64,000 bases of DNA from Gilliamella sp. wkB112. Lineage in GTDB: Bacteria; Pseudomonadota; Gammaproteobacteria; Enterobacterales; Orbaceae. The notes below the pieces were generated by a model that searched no databases, was not told where the DNA came from, and saw nothing but the letters and a program-made list of their open reading frames with translations. Both the position numbers and the translations under genes were made by a program. The DNA lies in contig NZ_LZGL01000009.1 in the NCBI RefSeq assembly GCF_001690685.1, positions 124,001-188,000 of the forward strand. Reading direction: 5' to 3'. This document shows positions 1 through 8,216 of this stretch, piece after piece; position 1 is the stretch's first letter; every line of letters starts with the position of its first letter.

Positions 1-2
1 CG

Positions 3-122
3 GTGCCAACTATAAAAAAAATAATACTAGAAGATGACGATAAAATAACTAGGGCAGTTGTTTTTATTAGTATTTTATCTATAATTTTTTTGGCGCTAAT
101 AGCAACGATATCATTATCATAA
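3..122 (+). CDS. C-terminal end of an unidentified membrane protein (runs in from outside the window)
   Basis: An open frame enters from the left edge and stops with TAA at 120-122. It encodes a short charged stretch (ILEDDDKITRA) followed by one strongly hydrophobic helix (VVFISILSIIFLALIATISL) that ends the protein. This looks like a C-terminal membrane anchor. It converges on, and overlaps by 6 bases, the terminase remnant on the other strand. Family not recognised; the 5' end is missing, and a GTG at 3 could be an internal codon. It probably belongs to the older degraded prophage. Confidence 0.35.
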   Translation: MPTIKKIILEDDDKITRAVVFISILSIIFLALIATISLS

Positions 123-419
123 CTCAATACCCTTAAACTCGTCTAACGCTTGTTTTTGTGCATCGGTTAGATTGATATCGACTTCGCCGTACTCAAGTAA
201 GTAAGTGCCGAATGACATCAGGAAAGCGACCGCAGGGTCAATCTTGTTGGCTGCTTTCTTTTTATTGGGCTTAATATTGGCATTCGCATCGGTTTCCATC
301 ACTACATTACCTACCGCCCAAGAAAGAGCCTGATCGCCATTGTGTTTAATTCGTTTACGGCTTATAAATATCTCGACAGTTTTTGAAGTTGGGCTATATC
401 GTGCATAAGTTTGGGAAAA
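117..419 (-). pseudogene. C-terminal remnant of a phage large terminase
   Basis: Read on the minus strand without needing a start codon, about 100 codons match the end of a P27/lambda-like terminase large subunit. The order is FSQ, YSPTSK, RKRIKHNGDQ, W-x3-NVV, then ETDANANIKPNKKK and NKIDPAVAFLMSFG. This is the usual nuclease-domain tail in which the HNGD...NVV block precedes NIKPxKxK and KIDxxVA. The ATPase part is missing: the frame is cut near 420, where the Mu-like prophage appears to begin. The Mu-like prophage has its own, unrelated large terminase at 20047-21726, so this piece comes from a different phage. A 61-aa ATG-started frame inside it (117-302) is probably not a gene in its own right. 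Confidence 0.75.
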
Positions 420-471
420 TGTGATGCGGCGCGCGATAATTATCGTTTAAATTAATTGATAATTAACCACG
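420..471. other. Candidate end of the Mu-like prophage (transposase-binding end)
   Basis: Homology to the older terminase stops here and a GC-rich block begins with 5'-TG (TGTGATGCGGCGCGCGATAA at 420-439). Transposable phages of the Mu group end in 5'-TG...CA-3'. GATAATTA occurs at 435 and again at 458, which could be two binding sites. The tail-fibre chaperone gene ends just inside, at 508, as expected for the late end of such a phage. Inference only: no matching inverted copy or target duplication was found at the other end. Confidence 0.4.
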
Positions 472-507
472 CCGTTTGTTTCTATATTTGAAAATGAATT
501 ACAAATT

Positions 508-1047
508 TTATGGTTTTTCTGGAAAAATTACATTTATATTAGATGTATCAATTCTAGTTAACAGAATTCGATATTTTTTCCATTGTTTTAATTGGGTTTC
601 TTCATCATCTTTTTGTATACCTAAATCAATTGTGTCTTGAAGCACTGCTATTTTATTGTTAGCTTCACTTATTAGTGAATTTTTAATAGCTTGAGCTTGT
701 GCAATAGTAGCTTCATTCTCAGCATCTTTATCTTTCACCCATTTTTCACCGTTCCACTTACAAAACTCGAACGGCTCTAATAAAGTAAAACCGTCTTTTA
801 TTTTGCCGAGATAATCAATCTTGACTGATTCCTGAGTTTCTACATTATAAGCTGTTTTATTGCGATTATCTTCGACTAGAACCCATTTACCGTTATACTC
901 GCACGGTATATAACCATCTTTGAACTCTGGAGCTATTCGTAGTGCATTATCTGGCGGTAATGTGTAGTCATTAGCTACAAGTGAATAAGTATATGGCCTA
1001 TACTTGTTTTCTTTGTCAAATTGATTATTAAAATAATAATTAATCAT
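508..1047 (-). CDS. Tail fibre assembly protein (Tfa-like chaperone)
   Basis: The 179-aa product ends in the pattern typical of Tfa/gp38-type chaperones: an Ala-rich helical stretch, then IAVLQDTIDLGIQKDDEE and WKKYRILLTRIDT. The N-terminal part carries CEYNGKWVLVED and CKWNGEKWVKD repeats, also usual in the family. These proteins help trimerise or cap the distal tail fibre. It is the last gene of the late operon and directly follows the fibre gene, the standard arrangement. Start is the ATG at 1047, preceded by an AAGGAAACAACC ribosome site. Confidence 0.85.
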   Translation of the reverse strand: MINYYFNNQFDKENKYRPYTYSLVANDYTLPPDNALRIAPEFKDGYIPCEYNGKWVLVEDNRNKTAYNVETQESVKIDYLGKIKDGFTLLEPFEFCKWNGEKWVKDKDAENEATIAQAQAIKNSLISEANNKIAVLQDTIDLGIQKDDEETQLKQWKKYRILLTRIDTSNINVIFPEKP

Positions 1048-1095
1048 GGTTGTTTCCTTTTTGTTTTTACCTACTCAACAAGGGTACTTAGGTGC

Positions 1096-1809
1096 TTAAA
1101 CGCCTAAATATATAGATGGAGTGCCGCCTTGATTCAGCACTGTATTTTCTGGTCCAGTACGTGTTACTCGTGATAAATCGAACCCCATTTTTGTGCTAAC
1201 CCCTAACTCATATGGAATGTATTTTGCAATAGATGAATTAGTGCCATTTTCATAAAAAGGACCATGGCTCCCCCAACAAACACCTGTATCTGCACCAGCC
1301 ATGCCATCCATGCCGAATCCACCAACGATATTGGGAATAGCAGCCTCTTCAACACTACCAACTTGTCTAGTAGTTCCATTAACAGCTCGTTCAAAATAGC
1401 CTCGACCATCGGACGCAAATGCTGTTGGTACATTGATATATTGTTGACTGTTAATAACTTTAATTATGATTTTATAATCTTCTTTGTAGTTTGCCGATAA
1501 ACTATTTAATGCTCGGCCTTGCGGTGAATCTAGTACATAGTTGTCTCCATTTCTAAAATACCATCCAAACGGAAGTTCGGATGCTCTAAATGCCATTAGT
1601 TTTTGTTCTCCGATAATGTATGGTTTTTCCGCTCCCGCGACCATTAAATCCCAAAATTCATTATTTGCGGGATTTATGTCTTTTACATTTTTTCTAGCTA
1701 TCCAGCTTGAACCATTGAATCCAACAACATCATCTTTTGTATATTGAGTTGAACGGGTATATTCACCACACCAGTTAAATCTAATGTTTCCCAAGTTAAT
1801 AGTTGCCAT
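1096..1809 (-). CDS. Tail fibre / receptor-binding protein
   Basis: 237 aa. The N-terminal ~55 residues form a small beta module (FNWCGEYTRSTQYTKDDVV, then NGSSWIARKNV) resembling carbohydrate-binding or attachment modules at the start of many tail fibres. The middle carries SPQGRALNSLSANYK and a collar-like PFGWYF segment. The C-terminal half is rich in Gly, Thr and Asn, as expected of a trimeric fibre tip. Its position between the fibre-base gene and the Tfa chaperone supports host recognition. Function is inferred from context and composition; the receptor cannot be told. Confidence 0.7.
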   Translation of the reverse strand: MATINLGNIRFNWCGEYTRSTQYTKDDVVGFNGSSWIARKNVKDINPANNEFWDLMVAGAEKPYIIGEQKLMAFRASELPFGWYFRNGDNYVLDSPQGRALNSLSANYKEDYKIIIKVINSQQYINVPTAFASDGRGYFERAVNGTTRQVGSVEEAAIPNIVGGFGMDGMAGADTGVCWGSHGPFYENGTNSSIAKYIPYELGVSTKMGFDLSRVTRTGPENTVLNQGGTPSIYLGV

Positions 1810-1826
1810 TTTTAACCTCTCTCTTT

Positions 1827-2591
1827 TTATATAAACATCAATAAATCTTTATCATTAACAATAAATTCACACCCACCTGGTGCAATTATCCATTCTAGAA
1901 ATTCCGAAAGGTGTAGCGTTTTGTTATCTATATTTCCCACTGTTTCTAAAATCAGTTTCGCACCATCTTTTTTGAAACCATAAAATTGAGTAGCAACACT
2001 TTGCGCTATTTGTTTAATACTCTCAATTTTAGCTATAAATTCGTTCGAATTTTCGATGACGAGCCACGGTTTACCATTGTTCATTTCATCAATAACATTA
2101 GTTTCTTGTGGGACTTGATGTGGTAGATTGCCTGCCCAAGCATAATATTTTTTTGTTTGTTTATCATAGATAATTTCATTACGTGTATTGAGAATACAGC
2201 CCTCGCTAAAATTACCTATTGATTCATAACCAATCTGGGCTTCTTTTAATTCATTTATTTGTTTCTGTAGCTTATTGTCTGAATTATCAACATATTTTTT
2301 ATTAGTTACGTCAGTCTCATTTGTGGGATTCTCAACATTTTCAATACGTTGATGTTTTGCATCAAATGCTTGATTCTCTTTTGAGAATGATAGAGTTAGA
2401 TTTAATGTAGAATTTATATCAGAAACTTTTTTATTAATTTCCCCAACTTTCTTTTTTAAATATTGAGTTCTGTTTGCTAATCCAATGTGTGGTTTATTAG
2501 CTATACCTCGTGTGCCACCACCAACACGATCTTTACGTTGGATTAAATATATTCCTTCATCCCATTTTTCTTCTTCAACTAAATTTTCCAT
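1827..2591 (-). CDS. Tail fibre/tailspike base protein with coiled coil
   Basis: 254 aa. Residues ~10-50 (WDEGIYLIQRKDRVGGG, then GLANRTQYLKKKV) match the common tail-fibre N-terminal module that docks on the tail tip. Next comes a coiled coil (~45-120) containing the fibre signature RIENVENPTNETDVTNKKYVD. Residues ~120-180 (YESIGNFSEG..., YYAWAGNLPHQVPQ) resemble the head-binding domain of tailspikes. The C terminus is short and has no obvious enzymatic domain, so the receptor-binding part is probably the next gene, 17 bases downstream. Confidence 0.7.
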   Translation of the reverse strand: MENLVEEEKWDEGIYLIQRKDRVGGGTRGIANKPHIGLANRTQYLKKKVGEINKKVSDINSTLNLTLSFSKENQAFDAKHQRIENVENPTNETDVTNKKYVDNSDNKLQKQINELKEAQIGYESIGNFSEGCILNTRNEIIYDKQTKKYYAWAGNLPHQVPQETNVIDEMNNGKPWLVIENSNEFIAKIESIKQIAQSVATQFYGFKKDGAKLILETVGNIDNKTLHLSEFLEWIIAPGGCEFIVNDKDLLMFI

Positions 2592-2614
2592 TATTTTTCC
2601 TCTTAATCTGCGAA

Positions 2615-3400
2615 TTATGCAAATTCGTATCGTTCGTCATATGCAATTTCATCGTCGTATAAAATATCGATGAAATCATTGAAGTGTATTATTCTGCCAA
2701 ATAGTCCGAATTCTGACTTTGGATTTTTTTTAAAATCCGGTAATAACTGCAATGTTGTTTCTACATTTGAAAATTCTGATTTGTCATCAATTAAGTTTAT
2801 AAATTCAATTGGATCTAGTGACAATCTATACAATTCAATATTGATTGGTTTATCTTCTACAATGTTTTTCCCTTCATAACGTAATGAGAAGTCATGTGGT
2901 TCATTATTTAAAATACTAATACCATTGAAACCCGAATAATCGTATTCAATTAGTAATGATTGTGACTTGGGCTTTGTAATAAATGAAATTAATCCCTCTT
3001 TACCATCAACGATATAATCAATATTTTCATTCAGATTTTGGATGAAAATGTCTCTAACATTTTGATGTTGTAAACAGATTGTCATTCCTTGCTTTATATT
3101 TTTAAATTGTTCTTCAGCCCAACCTTGAGATTTCGAAATAGACTGGCCACGTAGTAATAATTCTAAATTATCTGATGAACGATCAAACCAATTGGCGGTA
3201 ATATTACCACCAATAAAAGTTACAAATCGCTTATCATTAATTAAACTACCACCTATACTGCGTTTACTATATTGTTCTTCAAATTCAAAATTTAATTTTA
3301 GTGATGAAACATCACCAATCCAACGCCATTTTTTATCTATACCATAAGGTGATAAATAAACTTTGCCTTGTCCGTAGTAGTATTCACTTTGATTAGACAT
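2615..3400 (-). CDS. Tail-tube-like protein at the tail tip, paralogous to the major tail protein
   Basis: 261 aa. It opens with YYYGQGKVYLSPYG and WRWIGDVSSL, a form common in tail proteins of D3112-like transposable siphophages. Its layout parallels the major tail protein at 12019-12780: an early beta segment, GQ...GMTICLQHQNVRDIFI versus GDRIKLTHPFVADVEL, then DYIVDGKEGLISFI versus DYEIESTYAGLIKLL, and INIELYRLSLDPIEF versus VIVELFRVKFNPISNF. The similarity was judged by eye. It overlaps the tip-protein gene by one base and precedes the fibre genes, so it probably forms a terminal ring or adaptor linking tip and fibres. Confidence 0.6.
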   Translation of the reverse strand: MSNQSEYYYGQGKVYLSPYGIDKKWRWIGDVSSLKLNFEFEEQYSKRSIGGSLINDKRFVTFIGGNITANWFDRSSDNLELLLRGQSISKSQGWAEEQFKNIKQGMTICLQHQNVRDIFIQNLNENIDYIVDGKEGLISFITKPKSQSLLIEYDYSGFNGISILNNEPHDFSLRYEGKNIVEDKPINIELYRLSLDPIEFINLIDDKSEFSNVETTLQLLPDFKKNPKSEFGLFGRIIHFNDFIDILYDDEIAYDERYEFA

Positions 3401-5811
3401 TATTGATTCTCCGCGGTAACATGGCCTTCAGGAAGTGTTGAAATAAATTTATGTAATGACTCATATCCATCTCGGATACTGTATAAAGTTAAGATGTGTA
3501 AATCATCATAAAGATGATCCTCATTGGAGGAATAAGGTAATACTATAATGGTATCTGTTGTATTAATTTTCCACAGAATCTCTTTAGTATAATAGTCAGA
3601 AATTTCTATTCTATATATCGTACCTTCTTCATGACCGACATTACCAGATAAACAATCAATTAACTGATCAGCCTGCAGAACTCTGTCACGATGTGAAAAC
3701 GTAAAGATATAATTATCAGCTTCATCAATCAAATCGGGGTACAATATATCATTTATTTTTATATTTGCGGGTAAATACGGACGTATTTGTCTATGTGACA
3801 TCTCAATACTTTCGATTGGTGCAATATCTTGATTTAATACCCCCGCATTTGTTTGTGTTAATAATTTGACATGAACTTTTTCACCTGAAATATATTCAAT
3901 ACCATCTTGATCCAATATATTCATAAAAAAACGAATTTTAGAGCCGGATTTGTGTTTACTTGGCAATGAGTCGAAACAGCCACGACCAACTTTAATTGTT
4001 TTATTTTCAATTGCATCAATGCGCATGAATTCGTCATTAATTAAAATTCCTTCACCAATACTTGGTCGATAATCAGACTCAATTTCAAATTTTGTTGTTA
4101 GTTTTTCAATCTCATTTATTAGTGTAGCGGACGGAGTCCAATCGCCTTGGTTTTGTGTGACAAATTCAGCACCCGATGCGCAAGATTGCAGAATATAATT
4201 AATTGATGCCGGAGTCGGTGCCGATGCCATAACACCAACATATCCTGAAGACTGTTTTACATAATTTAGATCCGCAGCACTCAGTGTTGACACAAGAACT
4301 GCATACGGTAATTCAATCAGCTGTACATCATTAACAGCTCGTATTGAGTTATCTGGCTCTACCCATTCACTTGTTTGGTGCGATGTACTGTACGATGTTG
4401 ATGACAAACTAAAAACATCCTGAACTCCAGTAATCAATAAAGAACCATCACTTTGTTCTTCTATTTTTCCCACGCGCAATATCATATTTTCAATATCGCG
4501 ATCGGGTAGTGATACGCGAAAACATGATGCTGGCTCCAATATGCCACCGCGCCTATCAAATTTAATGATTAAACGCTTAATACCCGCCGCACTCATTTCT
4601 AAATCGCGTTCAGCTAGTCTAGCCGCCAATTCCTGTGTCGGTACCGCTTTATATTCAACTGAATTACTAATCAAACCGACTTGTTGAATCGATGCTAGAT
4701 TTTGTGCTCGAACAGTGGCATCTTCATGAGTAACCGGATTATGATATGTAACAACGATTTCATTATACGACGCGTCGCTACTCGCACTATCATCGTCTTG
4801 CACTGATAAAATACCGTTATCGTATGTGAACAGTGGTAACTTATCTGGATCATAATCATTACGAATCAGTTTTAATTTTAATTTTCCGGTTGATAAATCT
4901 GCATATTGCGCTGCACCAATATGATCTAAAATTTGTTGTATAAACGTTTGCAGCTGATCTTGGCGATTATATCGAAAACACAAACCGAATTTTTCCGCAA
5001 ATAGTTTATCTGCAGCTGTTTTATAACTATCAATATCAATTCCATCCCAGCCTAAACCCAATCCCCAATCGCGGCTGGTTGCGCACTCAACCAAAATATG
5101 TGCTGCATTCATCGCATGTATATTACGAATATTATTATTAAGCGCTGCACGTAATTCAGCAATTTTTCGTTGTCGTTCTTCTTCTTTTCGTTTTTGTTCT
5201 TCTAATTCTTTTTTAATTTCTTCTTTAGTTTTATTTTTATTTGGAATACCAATTGTTGTGTGCAGTTCATTTAACGAACCATATCGGCTTTCGATTTCGG
5301 CATCTATTCCCGTTATTTCTGATACATCATCGCGCAGTAAAATCAAACATTTTTCTGGATACCATACATTATTTTTATCCCAACCTTTTGTTGTTCGACG
5401 AACTCGATATGACCATGGTTTTGGTGATGCACTATAACAACTTATTAATCCCGAATAGAATGTTGTAACTAACCCACGAAAACCTGGAATCAATCCTTTT
5501 AAAATACTACGTAGATTATTTGTTGGAACTTGGTTTGGTTCACCCATTAATATTTCCAAACTACCTTTGATTCCTCCCTCACCGCCAGTGTCTTCGCCAC
5601 CAAATAAATTAGGCTTGTTAATATCAATAGAACATGAAGAATTTGCTTCATTTTCAGTACATAGCAATACAATTTTTTTATCAGCAGTAATTGCAACAAT
5701 AGAATTAATTGGGCCTCGACCTAAACTACAGAACAAATCCCACGAGTAACGATATCCTACAGTGACTTTTTTCTTCTTAGAACCCATCTGCGACCATTCC
5801 TGTTTTTGCAA
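3400..5811 (-). CDS. Tail tip / central fibre protein (lambda J-like)
   Basis: 803 aa. Size, and position after the BR0599-type and small tail genes, match the host-specificity protein of siphovirus-type transposable phages. The N-terminal ~190 residues contain GYRYSWDLFCSLGRGPIN and a GGEDTGGEGGIKGSLEILMG segment, typical of the hub region. A charged coiled coil follows at ~195-230. The rest holds baseplate-type beta domains with DRDIENMILRVGKIEEQSDG and a late DRDRVLQADQ-like region. It should sit at the distal tail, plug the tube and initiate infection. The start overlaps the preceding small gene by 35 bases. Confidence 0.75.
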   Translation of the reverse strand: MQKQEWSQMGSKKKKVTVGYRYSWDLFCSLGRGPINSIVAITADKKIVLLCTENEANSSCSIDINKPNLFGGEDTGGEGGIKGSLEILMGEPNQVPTNNLRSILKGLIPGFRGLVTTFYSGLISCYSASPKPWSYRVRRTTKGWDKNNVWYPEKCLILLRDDVSEITGIDAEIESRYGSLNELHTTIGIPNKNKTKEEIKKELEEQKRKEEERQRKIAELRAALNNNIRNIHAMNAAHILVECATSRDWGLGLGWDGIDIDSYKTAADKLFAEKFGLCFRYNRQDQLQTFIQQILDHIGAAQYADLSTGKLKLKLIRNDYDPDKLPLFTYDNGILSVQDDDSASSDASYNEIVVTYHNPVTHEDATVRAQNLASIQQVGLISNSVEYKAVPTQELAARLAERDLEMSAAGIKRLIIKFDRRGGILEPASCFRVSLPDRDIENMILRVGKIEEQSDGSLLITGVQDVFSLSSTSYSTSHQTSEWVEPDNSIRAVNDVQLIELPYAVLVSTLSAADLNYVKQSSGYVGVMASAPTPASINYILQSCASGAEFVTQNQGDWTPSATLINEIEKLTTKFEIESDYRPSIGEGILINDEFMRIDAIENKTIKVGRGCFDSLPSKHKSGSKIRFFMNILDQDGIEYISGEKVHVKLLTQTNAGVLNQDIAPIESIEMSHRQIRPYLPANIKINDILYPDLIDEADNYIFTFSHRDRVLQADQLIDCLSGNVGHEEGTIYRIEISDYYTKEILWKINTTDTIIVLPYSSNEDHLYDDLHILTLYSIRDGYESLHKFISTLPEGHVTAENQ

Positions 5812-5980
5812 TATTGATAATATGTAGCGCTAGTGCATCGCCTGTTTTTAATAATATTTCTTCTTCAATATACCCATCATGAATAAAAGCATCGAGATCA
5901 AGATTGTAACGTTTAAAAAATTCACGTAATCCCCATGCACAGCCGCCTCCAGCCCGAATATGTTCCATTGTTATTTTCAT
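5777..5980 (-). CDS. Small tail-associated protein
   Basis: 67 aa with no membrane helix. MKITMEHIRAGGGCAWGLREFFKRYNLDLDAFIHDG matches a small protein found just before the tip gene in D3112-like transposable phages, which share an RAGG...C..G.R.FF pattern and an ALAL segment. The start at 5980 is supported by a GGAG ribosome site. It overlaps the tip gene by 35 bases, suggesting translational coupling. Exact role unknown; probably tail-tip assembly. Confidence 0.65.
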   Translation of the reverse strand: MKITMEHIRAGGGCAWGLREFFKRYNLDLDAFIHDGYIEEEILLKTGDALALHIINIAKTGMVADGF

Positions 5981-5994
5981 AATTAATGCTCCAA

Positions 5995-6228
5995 TTACTT
6001 ACGAATTGCACTATAACGATAGTTGCCATACCCCAGTACAAACCAATCCGCCGTCCAGCAGTCGCCGAAAAACACGCATTGGGGAGTACCTTCATCAGGT
6101 ATAGGCATATTCCAATCTTCTTCGGTTGCTGCTGTTGGACGATTGCTTTTCGGTTGTTTTGCAGTAACTCGTGCAATGACATAACTGGCAACAATAACAG
6201 CAACAAATTTAGCAACAGCCCACCACAT
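5995..6228 (-). CDS. Small membrane-anchored tail-assembly protein
   Basis: 77 aa when started at the ATG at 6228, which has an excellent AGGAGG ribosome site; longer upstream readings lack one. One N-terminal hydrophobic helix (WWAVAKFVAVIVASYVIA) is followed by a P-rich linker and a conserved block PIPDEGTPQCVFFGDCWTADW, then VLGYGNY. The same pattern (PxxEGxPxxVVFG...W..x.V.WYG) recurs in small tail genes of siphovirus-type Mu-like phages. Its place between the BR0599-type gene and the tip gene fits tail-tip maturation. Confidence 0.6.
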   Translation of the reverse strand: MWWAVAKFVAVIVASYVIARVTAKQPKSNRPTAATEEDWNMPIPDEGTPQCVFFGDCWTADWFVLGYGNYRYSAIRK

Positions 6229-6238
6229 AAAATTCCTC

Positions 6239-7045
6239 CTAAAATAGTTTGATGATTGTGAACGGTGAAACGCCCGGAATATGCGGTTGACCACCATAAT
6301 TCAAATGATTTTTGAATTTTTCATCACATGTTTTGATTGTTTTGTCACACCCCGGATACAAATTAATTTTCATTCCCTTTTGCAAACCTTGAGTGCCGCC
6401 CAGAATACCTATCACGTTATTAACATGTGCTTTCAATCCACGTAGTTCTTGAATACCATCAATATGAAAATCCATGTATCCACCAGAAAAATAGCCATCA
6501 TTTATATTAGAAAGATTGACGGTTATATTTGCTCCATTTAAAGCGATAATTTCGATATCCGCGACTTTATAGTTTTCTTGTCGAATCCGGCAATTGTGGT
6601 CATACAGTGCATAGGGACATGAACGCCCGTACGTCAACCGTAGTCCACTGCGCTCAAACGAACTGGCAACACTCGTAGTAATGAGTTTTGCTCTTTCAAT
6701 TGATTCGCGTTTGACTTCTTGAATTTTTCCAACCCAAATAACCCTAAATTCATTGTCATTTTCGTGGAATTGATACATTTTGATTACAACGGGTTTTGTT
6801 GGTGGAATGCCACGAAATAAACGGACTACGTCAGATGTTGACGGTAATGTAATTTCGAGGTTATTTCCGGTACCAATACTAATACCTGTGTTGCTGATTG
6901 CATCACTTGTCCACGTTACTCCATTAAAATCAATATCTCTATCAGCATTGGTATAGCGATAGTATTTTTGTTCATTACGAATAAACTCATATAACGTTAT
7001 TGGTTTGCCATTGTTTGTTGAATACTCAAATTGATTCCAGTTCAT
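6239..7045 (-). CDS. Phage BR0599/DUF2163-family tail protein
   Basis: 268 aa from the ATG at 7045, which has a GAGGAG site; a GTG one codon earlier is less likely. The N-terminal half is the DUF2163-like part (YRYTNADRDIDFNG..., ITLPSTSDVV). The C-terminal half carries the family's hallmark YGRSCPYALYDHNCRI and a further Cys pair near the end (YPGCDKTIKTCDEKFKN). In related phages this protein belongs to the tail tip/baseplate complex before the J-like protein. It overlaps the preceding gene by 20 bases. Confidence 0.8.
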   Translation of the reverse strand: MNWNQFEYSTNNGKPITLYEFIRNEQKYYRYTNADRDIDFNGVTWTSDAISNTGISIGTGNNLEITLPSTSDVVRLFRGIPPTKPVVIKMYQFHENDNEFRVIWVGKIQEVKRESIERAKLITTSVASSFERSGLRLTYGRSCPYALYDHNCRIRQENYKVADIEIIALNGANITVNLSNINDGYFSGGYMDFHIDGIQELRGLKAHVNNVIGILGGTQGLQKGMKINLYPGCDKTIKTCDEKFKNHLNYGGQPHIPGVSPFTIIKLF

Positions 7046-8216
7046 CACGAACTCCTCGAAAACTGCATGTTATATTTGCCAAACCATCCGCGTCTGTTAC
7101 ATGTTCCCAGCTGACAGCATCATTATTTAAACGGCATAATGTTAAAAATGAGACTGACAAAATATCTTCAGCATTTACATTAATTGATTCATTTAGTAAT
7201 AAACGTTCAATTTCATCAGAAACTACAGCAACGAGTTCAATTCGACGATATAGCGCATTACCATTACATAAATTGATAACAATATCTTTTCGACCAAACA
7301 TTAGACCGACTTCATTAAATCCAGTGTTTTCAACTTCAAGAACGCGACCGTCAACAGTTATGACATTAAAATCACTGGCTTGGCTTGATATCCAAATGTT
7401 TTTTTGACAACCATTCAGATAATAAAATAGTTTGCGTAACTGTATTTGCTCATTTCGTTCAGTCAGAAACCAACGAAATTCTGTTACAAAAAATGGTAAT
7501 TTTGCTGTATCTAATCGTTTTGGAATGCCTGAACCGTTGTCTAATTCAAATAAAACACGCTCATATCGGCATTTGAGAGATTCAGACCAATCAGGCTGAA
7601 TATTGAGTACTGGAAAGTGTCGGTAAGTTGGCAAAAATGAAATATCGTTACTAAATGCGTTATGCTCACTAATTCGGAAACGAATTTGCGCACTTAATAG
7701 GTCATCATTATGCCGTGTAAGTTCTGGCATATCTGTTAATACAGCTAATCGAACAGGATAAATATATGCTCCCGCAAAAAACTGAGTTTTAACTGGATTA
7801 ACTAATGTGATTGAATTTTCATTTACAGCTGCGACTTCTAGTAATGCTGTTTGATTAACAATGTTAATCTCACTTTTAATTAACACTTTATTGCCAACTA
7901 CAAAATCACGACCAACTGTGTTACACGGGAGAACTGTAGCACCTGAATTAACATCATCATCGAGATAGGTGACATCGGTATAAACAGGAAAATACCAAGA
8001 ATTACCACCCATGAACGCCAATCTATTTTCAAATCGTGAACGCTCATTACCATTAATTAGAATTGAAAATTCAAAAGTTCGGCGTGGTGATAATCGCCTT
8101 GTAATGCGTTGTTCAGCGCCTGAATAGGATTGTAAAATATCGGTTTTCCACTCTAATACTTCAGTTATGCCATTAGTCCAATCAGGTTCAGCTAGCCATA
8201 AAAATATATTTTTCAT
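7026..8216 (-). CDS. Tail tip protein (distal-tail-like)
   Basis: 396 aa. It begins WLAEPDWTNGITEVLEWKTD and has RRLSPRRTFEFSILINGNER near the N terminus, a pattern shared with the protein directly after the tape measure in D3112/B3-type phages. The rest is predicted mostly beta. Its start overlaps the tape-measure stop by four bases (ATGA type), indicating coupled translation. Position suggests the distal tail protein ring. The name is a role inferred from order; no catalytic motif is seen. Confidence 0.6.
   Translation of the reverse strand: MKNIFLWLAEPDWTNGITEVLEWKTDILQSYSGAEQRITRRLSPRRTFEFSILINGNERSRFENRLAFMGGNSWYFPVYTDVTYLDDDVNSGATVLPCNTVGRDFVVGNKVLIKSEINIVNQTALLEVAAVNENSITLVNPVKTQFFAGAYIYPVRLAVLTDMPELTRHNDDLLSAQIRFRISEHNAFSNDISFLPTYRHFPVLNIQPDWSESLKCRYERVLFELDNGSGIPKRLDTAKLPFFVTEFRWFLTERNEQIQLRKLFYYLNGCQKNIWISSQASDFNVITVDGRVLEVENTGFNEVGLMFGRKDIVINLCNGNALYRRIELVAVVSDEIERLLLNESINVNAEDILSVSFLTLCRLNNDAVSWEHVTDADGLANITCSFRGVRDELESI

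Noticed and set aside
5922-6215. A 97-codon minus-strand frame across two small tail genes
   Set aside because: The frame at 5995-6228 has the AGGAGG site, a membrane helix and a conserved tail motif; this one is its shadow.
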